64,000 nt of DNA. Source: Olavius algarvensis Delta 4 endosymbiont. Its GTDB lineage: Bacteria; Desulfobacterota; Desulfobacteria; Desulfobacterales; CAJINA01. The position numbers and the translations under genes were made by a program. The notes under the pieces were generated by a model. The model had not been told where the DNA came from. It ran no database searches and was given only the letters and a program-made list of their open reading frames with translations. Shown here piece after piece: positions 8,927 through 16,366 of the stretch. The stretch is from positions 186,001 through 250,000 of the forward strand of contig CAJINA010000188.1 of assembly GCA_905176665.1 (NCBI GenBank), written 5' to 3'. Positions within the stretch are counted from its first letter, which is position 1, and each line of letters starts with the position of its first letter.

Positions 8927-10309
8927 ATGGACACCATCCTCATAGTCGACGATGAAAAAAACTACCCCCTGATTCTCAGTGCCGTGCTGGCAGACGAAGG
9001 GTTTGAAACCCTGACGGCCCACAGTGGTGAGGAAGCCCTGGAACTGCTGGCAAATTCTGACGTCGATCTGGTACTGACCGATATGAAAATGCCGTCCATG
9101 GACGGCATTGACCTGCTTGAAAAGATCAAACAGAAAGATCCGGAACTACCCGTTATCATGATGACCGCCCACGGCACGGTTGAAAAGGCGGTCGAGGCGA
9201 TGCAAAAAGGGGCTTATAATTATATCCTGAAGCCATTTGATAATGACCAGTTGATTATCTACGTAAGAAAGGCAGTCTCCCTGTACGCCGTTGTCAAGGA
9301 TAACCAGCGTCTGCGTAATGCCGTTGAATCCCAATACAGTTTCGGTAACATCATCGGCAAAAGCAAGCCCATGCAGGATGTTTACGACATTATCCAGAAA
9401 GTCGCTCCGACCAATGCCACTGTGCTCATCGAAGGCGAAAGCGGCACCGGTAAGGAGCTGGTTGCCAAATCGATCCACTTCAACAGTCCTCGGCGTGACA
9501 AGCCCATCGTGGCCGTAAATTGTTCCGCCCTGGCGGAAACCCTTCTCGAAAGCGAGCTCTTCGGACATGAAAAGGGGGCCTTTACCGGGGCGGCGGGCAT
9601 GAAAAAAGGCCGTTTTGAAGTGGCCGAAGGGGGCACGCTATTTCTCGATGAAATCGGAGAGCTCTCCCAGAATCTACAGGTAAAACTGCTCAGGGTCATT
9701 CAGGAAAGAGTCTTTGAACGGGTGGGCGGGACAAAACCGGTTTCAGTCAATATCCGGTTCATCGCCGCCACCAACAAGAACCTGAAATCAGAGGTCGAAC
9801 AGGGGCGCTTTCGGGAAGACCTTTTCTACCGGCTCAATGTGGTCAACATCGCCCTGCCGCCCCTCAAGCAGCGCCAGGGGGATATACGCCTGCTGGTTTA
9901 CCATTTTCTTAACAAGTATTCAGGGCAGCGCAGCGGTCTAACGCCGGTGCAGGGCATAAACCCGAAAGTCGAAAGATTGTTTTTTGATTATTCCTGGCCC
10001 GGAAATGTCCGTGAACTGGAAAACCTAATCGAAAGAGCCATGATTTTGTGCGGGGGCGATACCATCACCCTGGATGATTTACCCAGTGATTTTCGCGAGA
10101 ATGTCTATAATATCTTGCATTTCGGCGGCATACCGGCTGATGCCTCCCTGGGAGACACTCTCATTATGGTTGAAAAGCGTATGATTGAAAGGGCCCTGAA
10201 ACTGTCCAACAACGTTCAATCGCATGCCGCCAAAATGCTGGGAATCGGTAAAAGTGGTCTCAATCAAAAGATAAAAAAACTCGGAATTCGCATCGGTTCA
10301 AATCCTTAA
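8927..10309 (+). CDS. NtrC-family sigma-54-dependent response regulator
   Basis: This 460-residue protein has a receiver domain (about residues 1-120; phospho-acceptor Asp in LVLTDMKMPSMDG), an AAA+ sigma-54 activator domain (about 140-370) and a Fis-type HTH (about 415-455, SHAAKMLGIGKSGL). The AAA+ domain has Walker A GESGTGKE, an intact GAFTGA loop for sigma-54 contact and Walker B GGTLFLDEIGE. The ATG at 8927 begins MDTILIVDDEKN, the normal start of a receiver domain; an earlier frame start at 8858 adds unrelated residues. It presumably activates sigma-54 promoters when phosphorylated by the upstream kinase. A near-consensus sigma-54 promoter lies 300 bp downstream and is an obvious candidate target. 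Confidence 0.93.
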   Translation: MDTILIVDDEKNYPLILSAVLADEGFETLTAHSGEEALELLANSDVDLVLTDMKMPSMDGIDLLEKIKQKDPELPVIMMTAHGTVEKAVEAMQKGAYNYILKPFDNDQLIIYVRKAVSLYAVVKDNQRLRNAVESQYSFGNIIGKSKPMQDVYDIIQKVAPTNATVLIEGESGTGKELVAKSIHFNSPRRDKPIVAVNCSALAETLLESELFGHEKGAFTGAAGMKKGRFEVAEGGTLFLDEIGELSQNLQVKLLRVIQERVFERVGGTKPVSVNIRFIAATNKNLKSEVEQGRFREDLFYRLNVVNIALPPLKQRQGDIRLLVYHFLNKYSGQRSGLTPVQGINPKVERLFFDYSWPGNVRELENLIERAMILCGGDTITLDDLPSDFRENVYNILHFGGIPADASLGDTLIMVEKRMIERALKLSNNVQSHAAKMLGIGKSGLNQKIKKLGIRIGSNP

Positions 10310-10361
10310 ACGGACATTACCCACATTATATCAATCATTTATCCGAATCAGGCGGAAAAGC

Positions 10362-10402
10362 ATAGACAGCGGTTCAAAATTTTGAACCGCTGTCTATTTT
10401 TT
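10362..10402 (+). terminator. Strong Rho-independent terminator after the regulator
   Basis: A perfect 18+18 base palindrome (ATAGACAGCGGTTCAAAA and its complement, 10362-10397) is followed by TTTTTTAATTTTTT. It ends the kinase-regulator transcript and insulates the region to its right. Confidence 0.9.
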
Positions 10403-10585
10403 AATTTTTTCTTTATTTTCAGATTGTTAAAGGGCGATGTGCCCAAGAGGGTTTATAAACTTGAACCGCAGGGGTCAAAAAGGAGGCACTTTGAGGCATA
10501 CGCGAGGCAGGCCAGCGGTGGCTCTGGGTTGGATTAAATTATTAACCATCTGATATCTATTGTATATTTTATAATATCCCTCAAA

Positions 10586-10654
10586 ATGAGAAATTATCAG
10601 ACAACAGTGGCACAGTTAATGCGTTTTCTCATGGCAACCTGATAATTTCTTCAT
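10586..10654. promoter_or_regulatory. Long inverted repeat flanking a sigma-54 promoter
   Basis: ATGAGAAATTATCAG (10586-10600) is the inverted complement, with one gap, of CTGATAATTTCTTCAT (10639-10654). The arms straddle the sigma-54 promoter at 10608-10622. They could be an operator, or form a hairpin if read through from upstream. Confidence 0.5.
10608..10622 (+). promoter_or_regulatory. Predicted sigma-54 (-24/-12) promoter
   Basis: TGGCACAGTTAATGC matches the sigma-54 consensus TGGCAC-N5-TTGC with the exact GG-N10-GC spacing and one mismatch in the -12 element. The predicted transcription start is near 10634. No open reading frame follows; a terminator lies about 40 bases further on. 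Confidence 0.7.
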
Positions 10655-10702
10655 CTGTTTTCCTCCTTAATGGTCGACCAGATAGGCTGGTCGGCCATTT
10701 TT
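10634..10702 (+). ncRNA. Candidate sigma-54-dependent small RNA
   Basis: The predicted transcript of about 69 nt begins near 10634 and ends at an intrinsic terminator at 10670-10702. It has an unstructured pyrimidine-rich 5' half with TTTTCCTCCTTAA at 10658-10670, complementary to a Shine-Dalgarno sequence, then a stem-loop and U tail. This is the layout of a trans-acting, Hfq-type regulatory RNA. No protein of useful length is encoded. The neighbouring NtrC-family regulator is a likely activator. The RNA is inferred from promoter and terminator only; no known RNA family was recognised. Confidence 0.5.
10670..10702 (+). terminator. Rho-independent terminator of the candidate small RNA
   Basis: TGGTCGACCA (10671-10680) pairs with TGGTCGGCCA (10688-10697), with one G-U pair, around a 7-base loop. 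Five T residues follow directly. Confidence 0.75.
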
Positions 10703-10709
10703 GGTTTCT

Positions 10710-10902
10710 AGAAACTGCCTCAAAAAGCGGATTCTGGTTCAAGATCAAGACGGCCGCAAGATTTAGACCGGAGGAATATTCTCGATATTTCGAGGATCTA
10801 GCCCGCTGAATATCAAGCAGGATTCCTTACGGGGGCGATTTACTCGCCAATCGAGCGCCCAACGCAGAGATTGAGCCAAAAAACTTTTTTAAGGCAGTTT
10901 CT
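10710..10902 (+). repeat. Dispersed 193-bp inverted-repeat element (copy C)
   Basis: The ends AGAAACTGCCTCAAAAA (10710-) and the complement of AGAAACTGCCTTAAAAAA (-10902) are terminal inverted repeats. The interior shares TGGTTCAAGATCAAGACGGC near the left end and GAGCGCCCAACGCAGAGATT near the right end with the copies at 32.5 and 49.0 kb. It has no coding capacity and looks like a MITE-type non-autonomous element. It ends 8 bp from the stop codon of the next gene. Confidence 0.8.
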
Positions 10903-10910
10903 GATACTGC

Positions 10911-11597
10911 CTATAGCTTGGCCTTTTCCCCAGCCATATCCGCATAGAACGATTCCGGGAACTCTTCCTTAATCCGCTGAAATGACTCCTTACTTTTATC
11001 GTACTGCCCCATCCGGGCGTATAGGAGACCCAAATTGAAAAGCGCATCGCTTTTCAGACCGGCTACCGTACCGGATACCACCTGCTCGAAAAAGGAAATC
11101 GCCGTGGGGCTATCCCCCTTAAGAGAATGGGCGTATCCCAGGCCACTTAAAACCAGACTCCGATAGAGCGGATCACCTTCAAAATCGACCAGGGCGGCAT
11201 TGTACAGTTCGATGGCCCGCTCAGCCCCGCCGGCCGCAAAATGATACTGGGCAAATGTGAGCCGGGCCAGTCGCCCGCCTGCATTTGATCCGTATTTATT
11301 CAAAATCAATTCGAAATCCCCTTGCACATCGGCCAGAGCCTTGGCAGGCCCACTTTGAGCAAGTTCACGATCATACCGGGCCACTGCATTTTCCAGGAGA
11401 TTGAAGGCCTTGGCCCTGGAGCGGGCAGAGACATACTGCATCCCGACGTAAACCAGCACGGCGGCGCAAAAGACACCCACCGCGATCATCAAATGCTGCT
11501 TATACGCCACACCGAGTCTAATTATACGGTTGGAAAAGGTTATAAACTCATCCGGTTCCTTTAATAGCTGTTTTCTGGTTACGCGCTTCTTGGCCAT
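10911..11597 (-). CDS. TPR membrane-anchored protein, YfgM-like
   Basis: This 228-residue protein has a basic N-terminus, one transmembrane helix (about residues 36-55, MIAVGVFCAAVLVYVGMQYV) and TPR-like repeats over residues 100-225. The architecture matches the YfgM/TPR_21 group, membrane-anchored periplasmic proteins thought to assist secretion or envelope folding. A good ribosome-binding site (GGAGG) lies upstream of ATG 11597. It follows the PfkB gene by 31 bp and is probably the last gene of the feo-linked operon. The precise role is unknown. Confidence 0.7.
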   Translation of the reverse strand: MAKKRVTRKQLLKEPDEFITFSNRIIRLGVAYKQHLMIAVGVFCAAVLVYVGMQYVSARSRAKAFNLLENAVARYDRELAQSGPAKALADVQGDFELILNKYGSNAGGRLARLTFAQYHFAAGGAERAIELYNAALVDFEGDPLYRSLVLSGLGYAHSLKGDSPTAISFFEQVVSGTVAGLKSDALFNLGLLYARMGQYDKSKESFQRIKEEFPESFYADMAGEKAKL

Positions 11598-11628
11598 TTA
11601 TCCTCCGAACCTACTGTTAATATTGATT

Positions 11629-12624
11629 TCATATGAATTTTTTTATCTGCTCCCATCCGTCGGCGGGAATCACCGCGCCGACTACCCGGCACACTTCATA
11701 ACCGCAGGCCGAACCCAGCCGACCGCTTTTTTTGATATCGTAGCCATTGACCAGGCCAAATAAAAAACCGGCCGCCCAGAGGTCTCCCGCACCGGTGGTA
11801 TCGACGGCCGTACCGTTTCCCAGGGCATCGATTCGGACAATCTCACCCTCAAAGGCCACCAAACTCCCGCGGGCCCCGATTTTTAGCACTGCCAGGTCTG
11901 CTTTTTCCGCCAGGGCCTTCACGGCCCGAGTCTCGTCATCGAGACCCGTAAAGGCGCGTGCCTCATCTTCATTGGCGATCAGGATGTCCACATAACGATC
12001 CACCAGATCAGCGAGTATCTCCGCATTTTCCTCTACAACCGTGAAACTGGCCAGATCGAGAGAAATACAGGCCCCGGCCCGGCGGGCCTCTGCGAGGATA
12101 GCCGTTATCAACTCACGGTTGTAAAGCAGGTAACCCTCTACATGCACAACGGCTGCACTGTTAAAGCAATCACCGCGAATTTCCGCGGTCGACATTTCCG
12201 CAGCGGCTCCCAAATACGTGAGGAAGGTTCGTTGCGCGTCGGGGGTGATAATCGAGAGCACACGCCCGGTTGGTGTGGGTGATTGGAAAAGAAAAGGTTC
12301 CACCCCATTGTCCGTCAAGCCTTCCGCCAACAGGTCCCCCAGGGCATCCGATCCGCGTTTGCCGACAAAACGTCCCGCCCCGCCTAAATTCCCAACGCCT
12401 ACAACCGTATTGCAAGCACTGCCGCCGGGCACAACCTGAGGGTCTTCAGGTGCCATGGAAACAACCGTATCGATGGCATTACTATCCACCAGGGTCATGC
12501 CGCCTTTGACTCCACCGGCTTGCTCTATGAAGGCATTCTCGGCCTGGACAAGATAGTCGACCAGGGCAGACCCAATACCCACGATAAGGCTTCGACCGGG
12601 CCGGATGATCTTTTCGTAAACCAT
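11629..12624 (-). CDS. PfkB-family carbohydrate/adenosine kinase
   Basis: This 331-residue protein has both PfkB signatures: the N-terminal glycine-rich substrate region (GGSACNTVVGVGNLGG, about residues 69-84) and the C-terminal DTTGAGDLWAAGFL (about 268-281), whose Asp is the catalytic base. The family phosphorylates sugars or nucleosides with ATP. Overall pattern is closest to adenosine kinase/ribokinase-like members of Desulfobacterota, but the substrate cannot be fixed from sequence. The AGGGG ribosome-binding site supports ATG 12624. A fragment of the dispersed element separates it from the SH3 gene upstream. Confidence 0.85.
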   Translation of the reverse strand: MVYEKIIRPGRSLIVGIGSALVDYLVQAENAFIEQAGGVKGGMTLVDSNAIDTVVSMAPEDPQVVPGGSACNTVVGVGNLGGAGRFVGKRGSDALGDLLAEGLTDNGVEPFLFQSPTPTGRVLSIITPDAQRTFLTYLGAAAEMSTAEIRGDCFNSAAVVHVEGYLLYNRELITAILAEARRAGACISLDLASFTVVEENAEILADLVDRYVDILIANEDEARAFTGLDDETRAVKALAEKADLAVLKIGARGSLVAFEGEIVRIDALGNGTAVDTTGAGDLWAAGFLFGLVNGYDIKKSGRLGSACGYEVCRVVGAVIPADGWEQIKKFI

Positions 12625-12646
12625 TTTTTCCCCTGATTGCAGTTCT

Positions 12647-12698
12647 TTTAGAACCTATCTCAAAAACCGGATTTTGGTTTAAAATCAAGGCGGCTACC
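12647..12698 (+). repeat. Left-end fragment of the dispersed element (copy D)
   Basis: AGAACCTATCTCAAAAACC followed by GGATTTTGGTTTAAAATCAA and GGCGGC matches the left 50 bp of the complete copies. The rest is missing. The fragment runs into the 3' end of the SH3 gene and contains its stop codon. Confidence 0.7.
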
Positions 12699-13146
12699 AT
12701 ACCAGGGATTTATATATCCATCCCCGATGGCCTTCCGCATGTTCGATCTGGATCCAGTTCCCCCGCTTGCCCAGCACTTTAAAGGGTGTGCCCCGCTCAA
12801 CACCGAATACTATTGCATGCTTGGTGCCGGGGCCGGACCTGACGTTGCAGGAACCGCAGATGGTGACAACAGACTTGATTTTCTTTACCAACGATTCGTG
12901 CAGCCAGCCCCGATCACCCTCGAAGTCTTTGAAATAGTACCACTTGTTTTCCTTTTTCAACACTTCGAACGGGTAATATTTTTCCACCTGCCACAGCACG
13001 TCATACTGCGTCCCGGGACCGGACCGGACATTCGCGATGGCGGCCCCCACTGCCAGGCGCTGGGCCCCGGCCGCACCCGGGTATCCCGCCAGCAGCAGAA
13101 GAAAGACCACAAAAACACATGCGAAAAAACCGGCTTTGTATTTCAT
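12694..13146 (-). CDS. Exported protein with two bacterial SH3 domains
   Basis: This 150-residue protein has a signal peptide (residues 1-28, ending near AGAQR) and two SH3b repeats: NVRSGPGTQYDVLWQVEKY (about 39-57) and NVRSGPGTKHAIVFGVERG (about 101-119). Each is followed by a GDRGW/GHRGW-type motif. Such domains bind peptidoglycan or metal-linked ligands in the periplasm. It follows feoB by 6 bp, so it may be an accessory of ferrous iron uptake, though this is inference from position. The last residue and stop codon lie within a fragment of the dispersed element, so the original C-terminus may have been altered. Confidence 0.8.
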   Translation of the reverse strand: MKYKAGFFACVFVVFLLLLAGYPGAAGAQRLAVGAAIANVRSGPGTQYDVLWQVEKYYPFEVLKKENKWYYFKDFEGDRGWLHESLVKKIKSVVTICGSCNVRSGPGTKHAIVFGVERGTPFKVLGKRGNWIQIEHAEGHRGWIYKSLVW

Positions 13147-13152
13147 ACGACT

Positions 13153-15333
13153 TTAATACCCCAATAGTTTGCCGCCCTGATACACCACAAAGGCAAGTCC
13201 CCAGGCAACGGAGGTGTTGTAGGCAATGCCGAATACCATCCAACCCGTTGAGCCGGTTTCTCGCCGGATCGCCGCTACCGTCGCCAGGCACGGCAGGTAA
13301 AGCAGCACGAACACCATCATGGACAACGCTGCCAAGGGTTCCATGCCGGCTGTTTTCAAAGCACGGGCCAGGGCATCCCCGCCCGACGCTCTGTCCACGG
13401 CATAGAGGACCGCCAGGGTACTGACCACAATCTCTTTGGCTACAAACCCCGAAATCAGCGCCACCCCACCCCGCCAGTCGATTCCCAGTGGCTCAAAAAC
13501 CGGGGCAAACAAACGACCGAGCTGCCCCATGTAGGATCCGGCAACCTGTTCAGCGTTGCGGGCCCGCTCGAGCTGGCGAACGGCCCGGTCACGGTCGGCC
13601 TGGAACTGTTCCCGGTCAATTGCGGCCGCTGCGTCAATTTTCAGCTGGTAGGCCTTGGAAACGCGATCTATGTCGGCCTGAAAGTCCCGGGAAAAAGCCA
13701 CGTCGCGTGGGAACGCCGACAGCGCCCAGACAATAACAGACCCCACCAGAATGATACCACCCATTTTTCTCGGAAACAACTTGCTGCGATCCCACATATG
13801 GATCAACAGGCTTTTCAACATGGGCACCCGATAAGGCGGTAGCTCCATAACAAAGGGGGCATCCATCCCTTTGAGCAGGGTGGACCGAAAGAGCCGCCCC
13901 GTCACAACCGACAGGATGATGCCGGTCACGTACACGGCAAAGATCACGGTCCCTGCCCGGGCCGCAAAAAAGGTGCCGGCCAGAACAAGATAGACCGGTA
14001 ATTTGGCGCTGCAGGACATAAAGGGCGTAATTAATATGGTTAAAAGTCGGTCTTTTTCACTCTCCAGCGTCCGGGTCGCCATGATCGCGGGGACATTGCA
14101 GCCGAAGCCCATCAACATGGGAATGAAGGATTTACCATGCAACCCGATTAAATGCATGATCCGGTCCATGAGAAATGCGGCCCGGGACATGTAGCCGGTG
14201 TCCTCGAACAAGGCGATGCAGAAAAACAGGATCAAAATGTTCGGCAGAAATACGATCACGCTGCCCACCCCCGCCAGCACCCCGTTGAGCAGTAAATCCT
14301 TCAGTAGGCTCTCCGGGAGCAGCCGGGCCAACAAACCATGTATGCCGGAGATACCGCTTTCCAACCATTGCATGGGGTAATCGCCAAGGGTAAACGTCAA
14401 CTGGAACATGGCCCAGATGAAAAAGATAAAGATCGGAAAACCGATGAAACGGTTGGTCAGAACCAGGTCGATGCTTCTGGAAAAGTCCACCCGCTGCTGC
14501 GAGGTAATGATGGGGACCTCTTTAATGATCCCGGTAATAAATCCATAGCGCTCATCTGTCATGACAATCTCAGGATCATCGTCAAAGCGGGTGGTCAAAT
14601 GCTGGCGCAGTTTTTCCGCCGAAGCCAGAACCGCCTGCCCCTGCGCGCCGACACCATCTGTGATTCTTGTTTTCAGGATGTCGTCGTTTTCAAGCAATTT
14701 GATGGCCGTCCAGCGGGAGCCGTACGGCAGCCAGGCGTCAAGGTCGTTTTCAACCTGCGCCTGCAGTTCCCCAATGGCGGCCTCGATGTCCTTGGAATAC
14801 TGGACTTTGCGGTGAACCACGCCGGCATCGTCATCGCGTGCCAGCGCAATGGCCTGGGCAAGCAGTTCATCCAGGCCTTTTTGCTTGTTGCCAACGGTAA
14901 AAACAACCGGCACATTCAACAATGCAGAGAGTTTCTGCGCATCGATTTTAATACCGCGTGCCTGAGCCACATCGGCCATATTCAACGCAAACAAAACTTT
15001 GCAATCCAGCTCGCGCATCTGGGTAGCAAGATACAAGCTGCGTTCCAGATTGGAGGCATCGATAATATCGATCACCACGTCGGGCCGCTCATCCAGCAAA
15101 AAATCACGGGCCACGATCTCTTCTATGGAAAATGGGGTCAGGCTGTAGGTACCAGGCAGGTCGACAATGCGGAGGTCATAACCGTCTTTGCCGATGCGGC
15201 CTTCTTTTTTCTCGACGGTCACCCCGGGCCAATTGCCCACTTTCTGCCGAGTGCCGGTCAGTACATTGAAGGTGGTGGTTTTGCCGGAATTGGGATTGCC
15301 CGCAAGGGCAATTGTAAGCTGTTTCTTGTTCAT
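13153..15333 (-). CDS. feoB: FeoB, ferrous iron transport GTPase/permease
   Basis: This 726-residue FeoB has an N-terminal G domain with G1 GNPNSGKTT (residues about 12-20), G3 DLPGTYSL (about 58-65) and G4 NMAD. A helical spacer domain and about ten membrane segments follow, with the Gate motifs (GFGCNVPAIMATR around 404-416 and GFVAKEIVVS near 635-644). FeoB imports Fe2+ across the inner membrane. The start is one base after the stop of the Fur-FeoA gene, indicating tight co-expression. A charged soluble segment between membrane domains (about 560-615) is longer than in E. coli-type FeoB but common in anaerobes. Confidence 0.96.
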   Translation of the reverse strand: MNKKQLTIALAGNPNSGKTTTFNVLTGTRQKVGNWPGVTVEKKEGRIGKDGYDLRIVDLPGTYSLTPFSIEEIVARDFLLDERPDVVIDIIDASNLERSLYLATQMRELDCKVLFALNMADVAQARGIKIDAQKLSALLNVPVVFTVGNKQKGLDELLAQAIALARDDDAGVVHRKVQYSKDIEAAIGELQAQVENDLDAWLPYGSRWTAIKLLENDDILKTRITDGVGAQGQAVLASAEKLRQHLTTRFDDDPEIVMTDERYGFITGIIKEVPIITSQQRVDFSRSIDLVLTNRFIGFPIFIFFIWAMFQLTFTLGDYPMQWLESGISGIHGLLARLLPESLLKDLLLNGVLAGVGSVIVFLPNILILFFCIALFEDTGYMSRAAFLMDRIMHLIGLHGKSFIPMLMGFGCNVPAIMATRTLESEKDRLLTILITPFMSCSAKLPVYLVLAGTFFAARAGTVIFAVYVTGIILSVVTGRLFRSTLLKGMDAPFVMELPPYRVPMLKSLLIHMWDRSKLFPRKMGGIILVGSVIVWALSAFPRDVAFSRDFQADIDRVSKAYQLKIDAAAAIDREQFQADRDRAVRQLERARNAEQVAGSYMGQLGRLFAPVFEPLGIDWRGGVALISGFVAKEIVVSTLAVLYAVDRASGGDALARALKTAGMEPLAALSMMVFVLLYLPCLATVAAIRRETGSTGWMVFGIAYNTSVAWGLAFVVYQGGKLLGY

Positions 15334-15334
15334 A

Positions 15335-16303
15335 CTACCTTACGTTGGCCACCATGATATGCTCGGCCTCTTCCACCCGGAGTGAGATATGGTAACCTTT
15401 GACGATCAGTTCGATAGGATCCTTTAGCGGGGCATACTTCTCCACATAGACATCCACTCCCTTGAGCAAGCCCATTTCGAGCAGACGCCGCCGCAATAGA
15501 CTTTCACCGCCTACTTTAACAATGCTGCCGACCTGTCCTTCCTTCATCTTGCTCATTGGCCGGGCGGCTGTTTCCAGATCCACGGTCCCGGCCATCGGGT
15601 GCTCGGTGTATGGCTTAACGAGAACCTTTGAGGCCAGCCCCCTGCCCAAAGCATAGCGTTTGCCATCCAGAGCGACCACGATCTGGCCGTCGGAAAGATT
15701 CGTGATCACATCGAGGACATCACCCGGACGCAGTCCCATGGTGATGAGCCGCATGCGGGCACTGCTCCCGCCGCTGATCTCGTCAATCGTCAGCCGTTCT
15801 CCCTGCCGGGCGGTAACGAGGGGCAGACGCCCCATCCGTTTTCCAAAACAGCGATCACAGATACCGTATAGCTCCATCCGGTGTTGGAGCATATGAAACC
15901 CCTGGGCGGAGGCGATCTGCAGCTGCAAGGTTTCCAGTTGTGCATTGCTGAACTCGATAATCTTGCGGCACTTGATACAGATCATGTGGTCGTGATGATC
16001 CCCGAGGTGGCGATGCTCATACCGGACCTGGCCGTTGTCAAACCGGTTCTTCTGAGCAAACCCAAACCGGCACATGAGCTGCAGGGTGTCCTTGATAAAG
16101 TCGTGCTCATAGTGGTGGCCGCTTTCTTCGAGCCGCCGGGCGAGATCCGCGGCTGTCAGGTGGTCCTCGGCCTGCAGGAACACCCCCGGGATGCGGTAGC
16201 GATCCTCGAAGTTATCCACATCTGCGTGGGCAAACAGCTCTTTGAATTGTTCTTTCTCCTGACAATGAATCTTTGTCATAATCAAACCGTTATCCGCATA
16301 CAA
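15335..16303 (-). CDS. Fur-type repressor fused to two FeoA domains
   Basis: This 322-residue protein joins three modules. Residues about 8-150 form a Fur-family regulator: winged helix with TAADLARRLEESG, metal-binding HRHLGDHHDHMICIKC and a second CxxC in ICDRCF. Residues about 158-232 and 247-320 are FeoA (SH3-like) domains, each with a G(M/L)xxG(D/V) pattern such as MRLITMGLRPGDVLD and RRRLLEMGLLKGVDV. Fur represses iron uptake genes when Fe2+-loaded, and FeoA supports FeoB. The fusion directly precedes feoB by one base. It may couple iron sensing, FeoB activity and repression of its own operon. The start could be ATG 16303 or 16279; neither has a clear ribosome-binding site. Confidence 0.88.
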   Translation of the reverse strand: MYADNGLIMTKIHCQEKEQFKELFAHADVDNFEDRYRIPGVFLQAEDHLTAADLARRLEESGHHYEHDFIKDTLQLMCRFGFAQKNRFDNGQVRYEHRHLGDHHDHMICIKCRKIIEFSNAQLETLQLQIASAQGFHMLQHRMELYGICDRCFGKRMGRLPLVTARQGERLTIDEISGGSSARMRLITMGLRPGDVLDVITNLSDGQIVVALDGKRYALGRGLASKVLVKPYTEHPMAGTVDLETAARPMSKMKEGQVGSIVKVGGESLLRRRLLEMGLLKGVDVYVEKYAPLKDPIELIVKGYHISLRVEEAEHIMVANVR

Positions 16304-16366
16304 TTAAACTGCCCGCAGATCTCACGGTGGCCGGGTGCAATCGGCCGCGCGCCAGAATAACCTTAC

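Noticed and set aside
14338..15357. Open frame of 339 codons on the plus strand
   Set aside because: Antisense to the FeoB G domain; no independent evidence.
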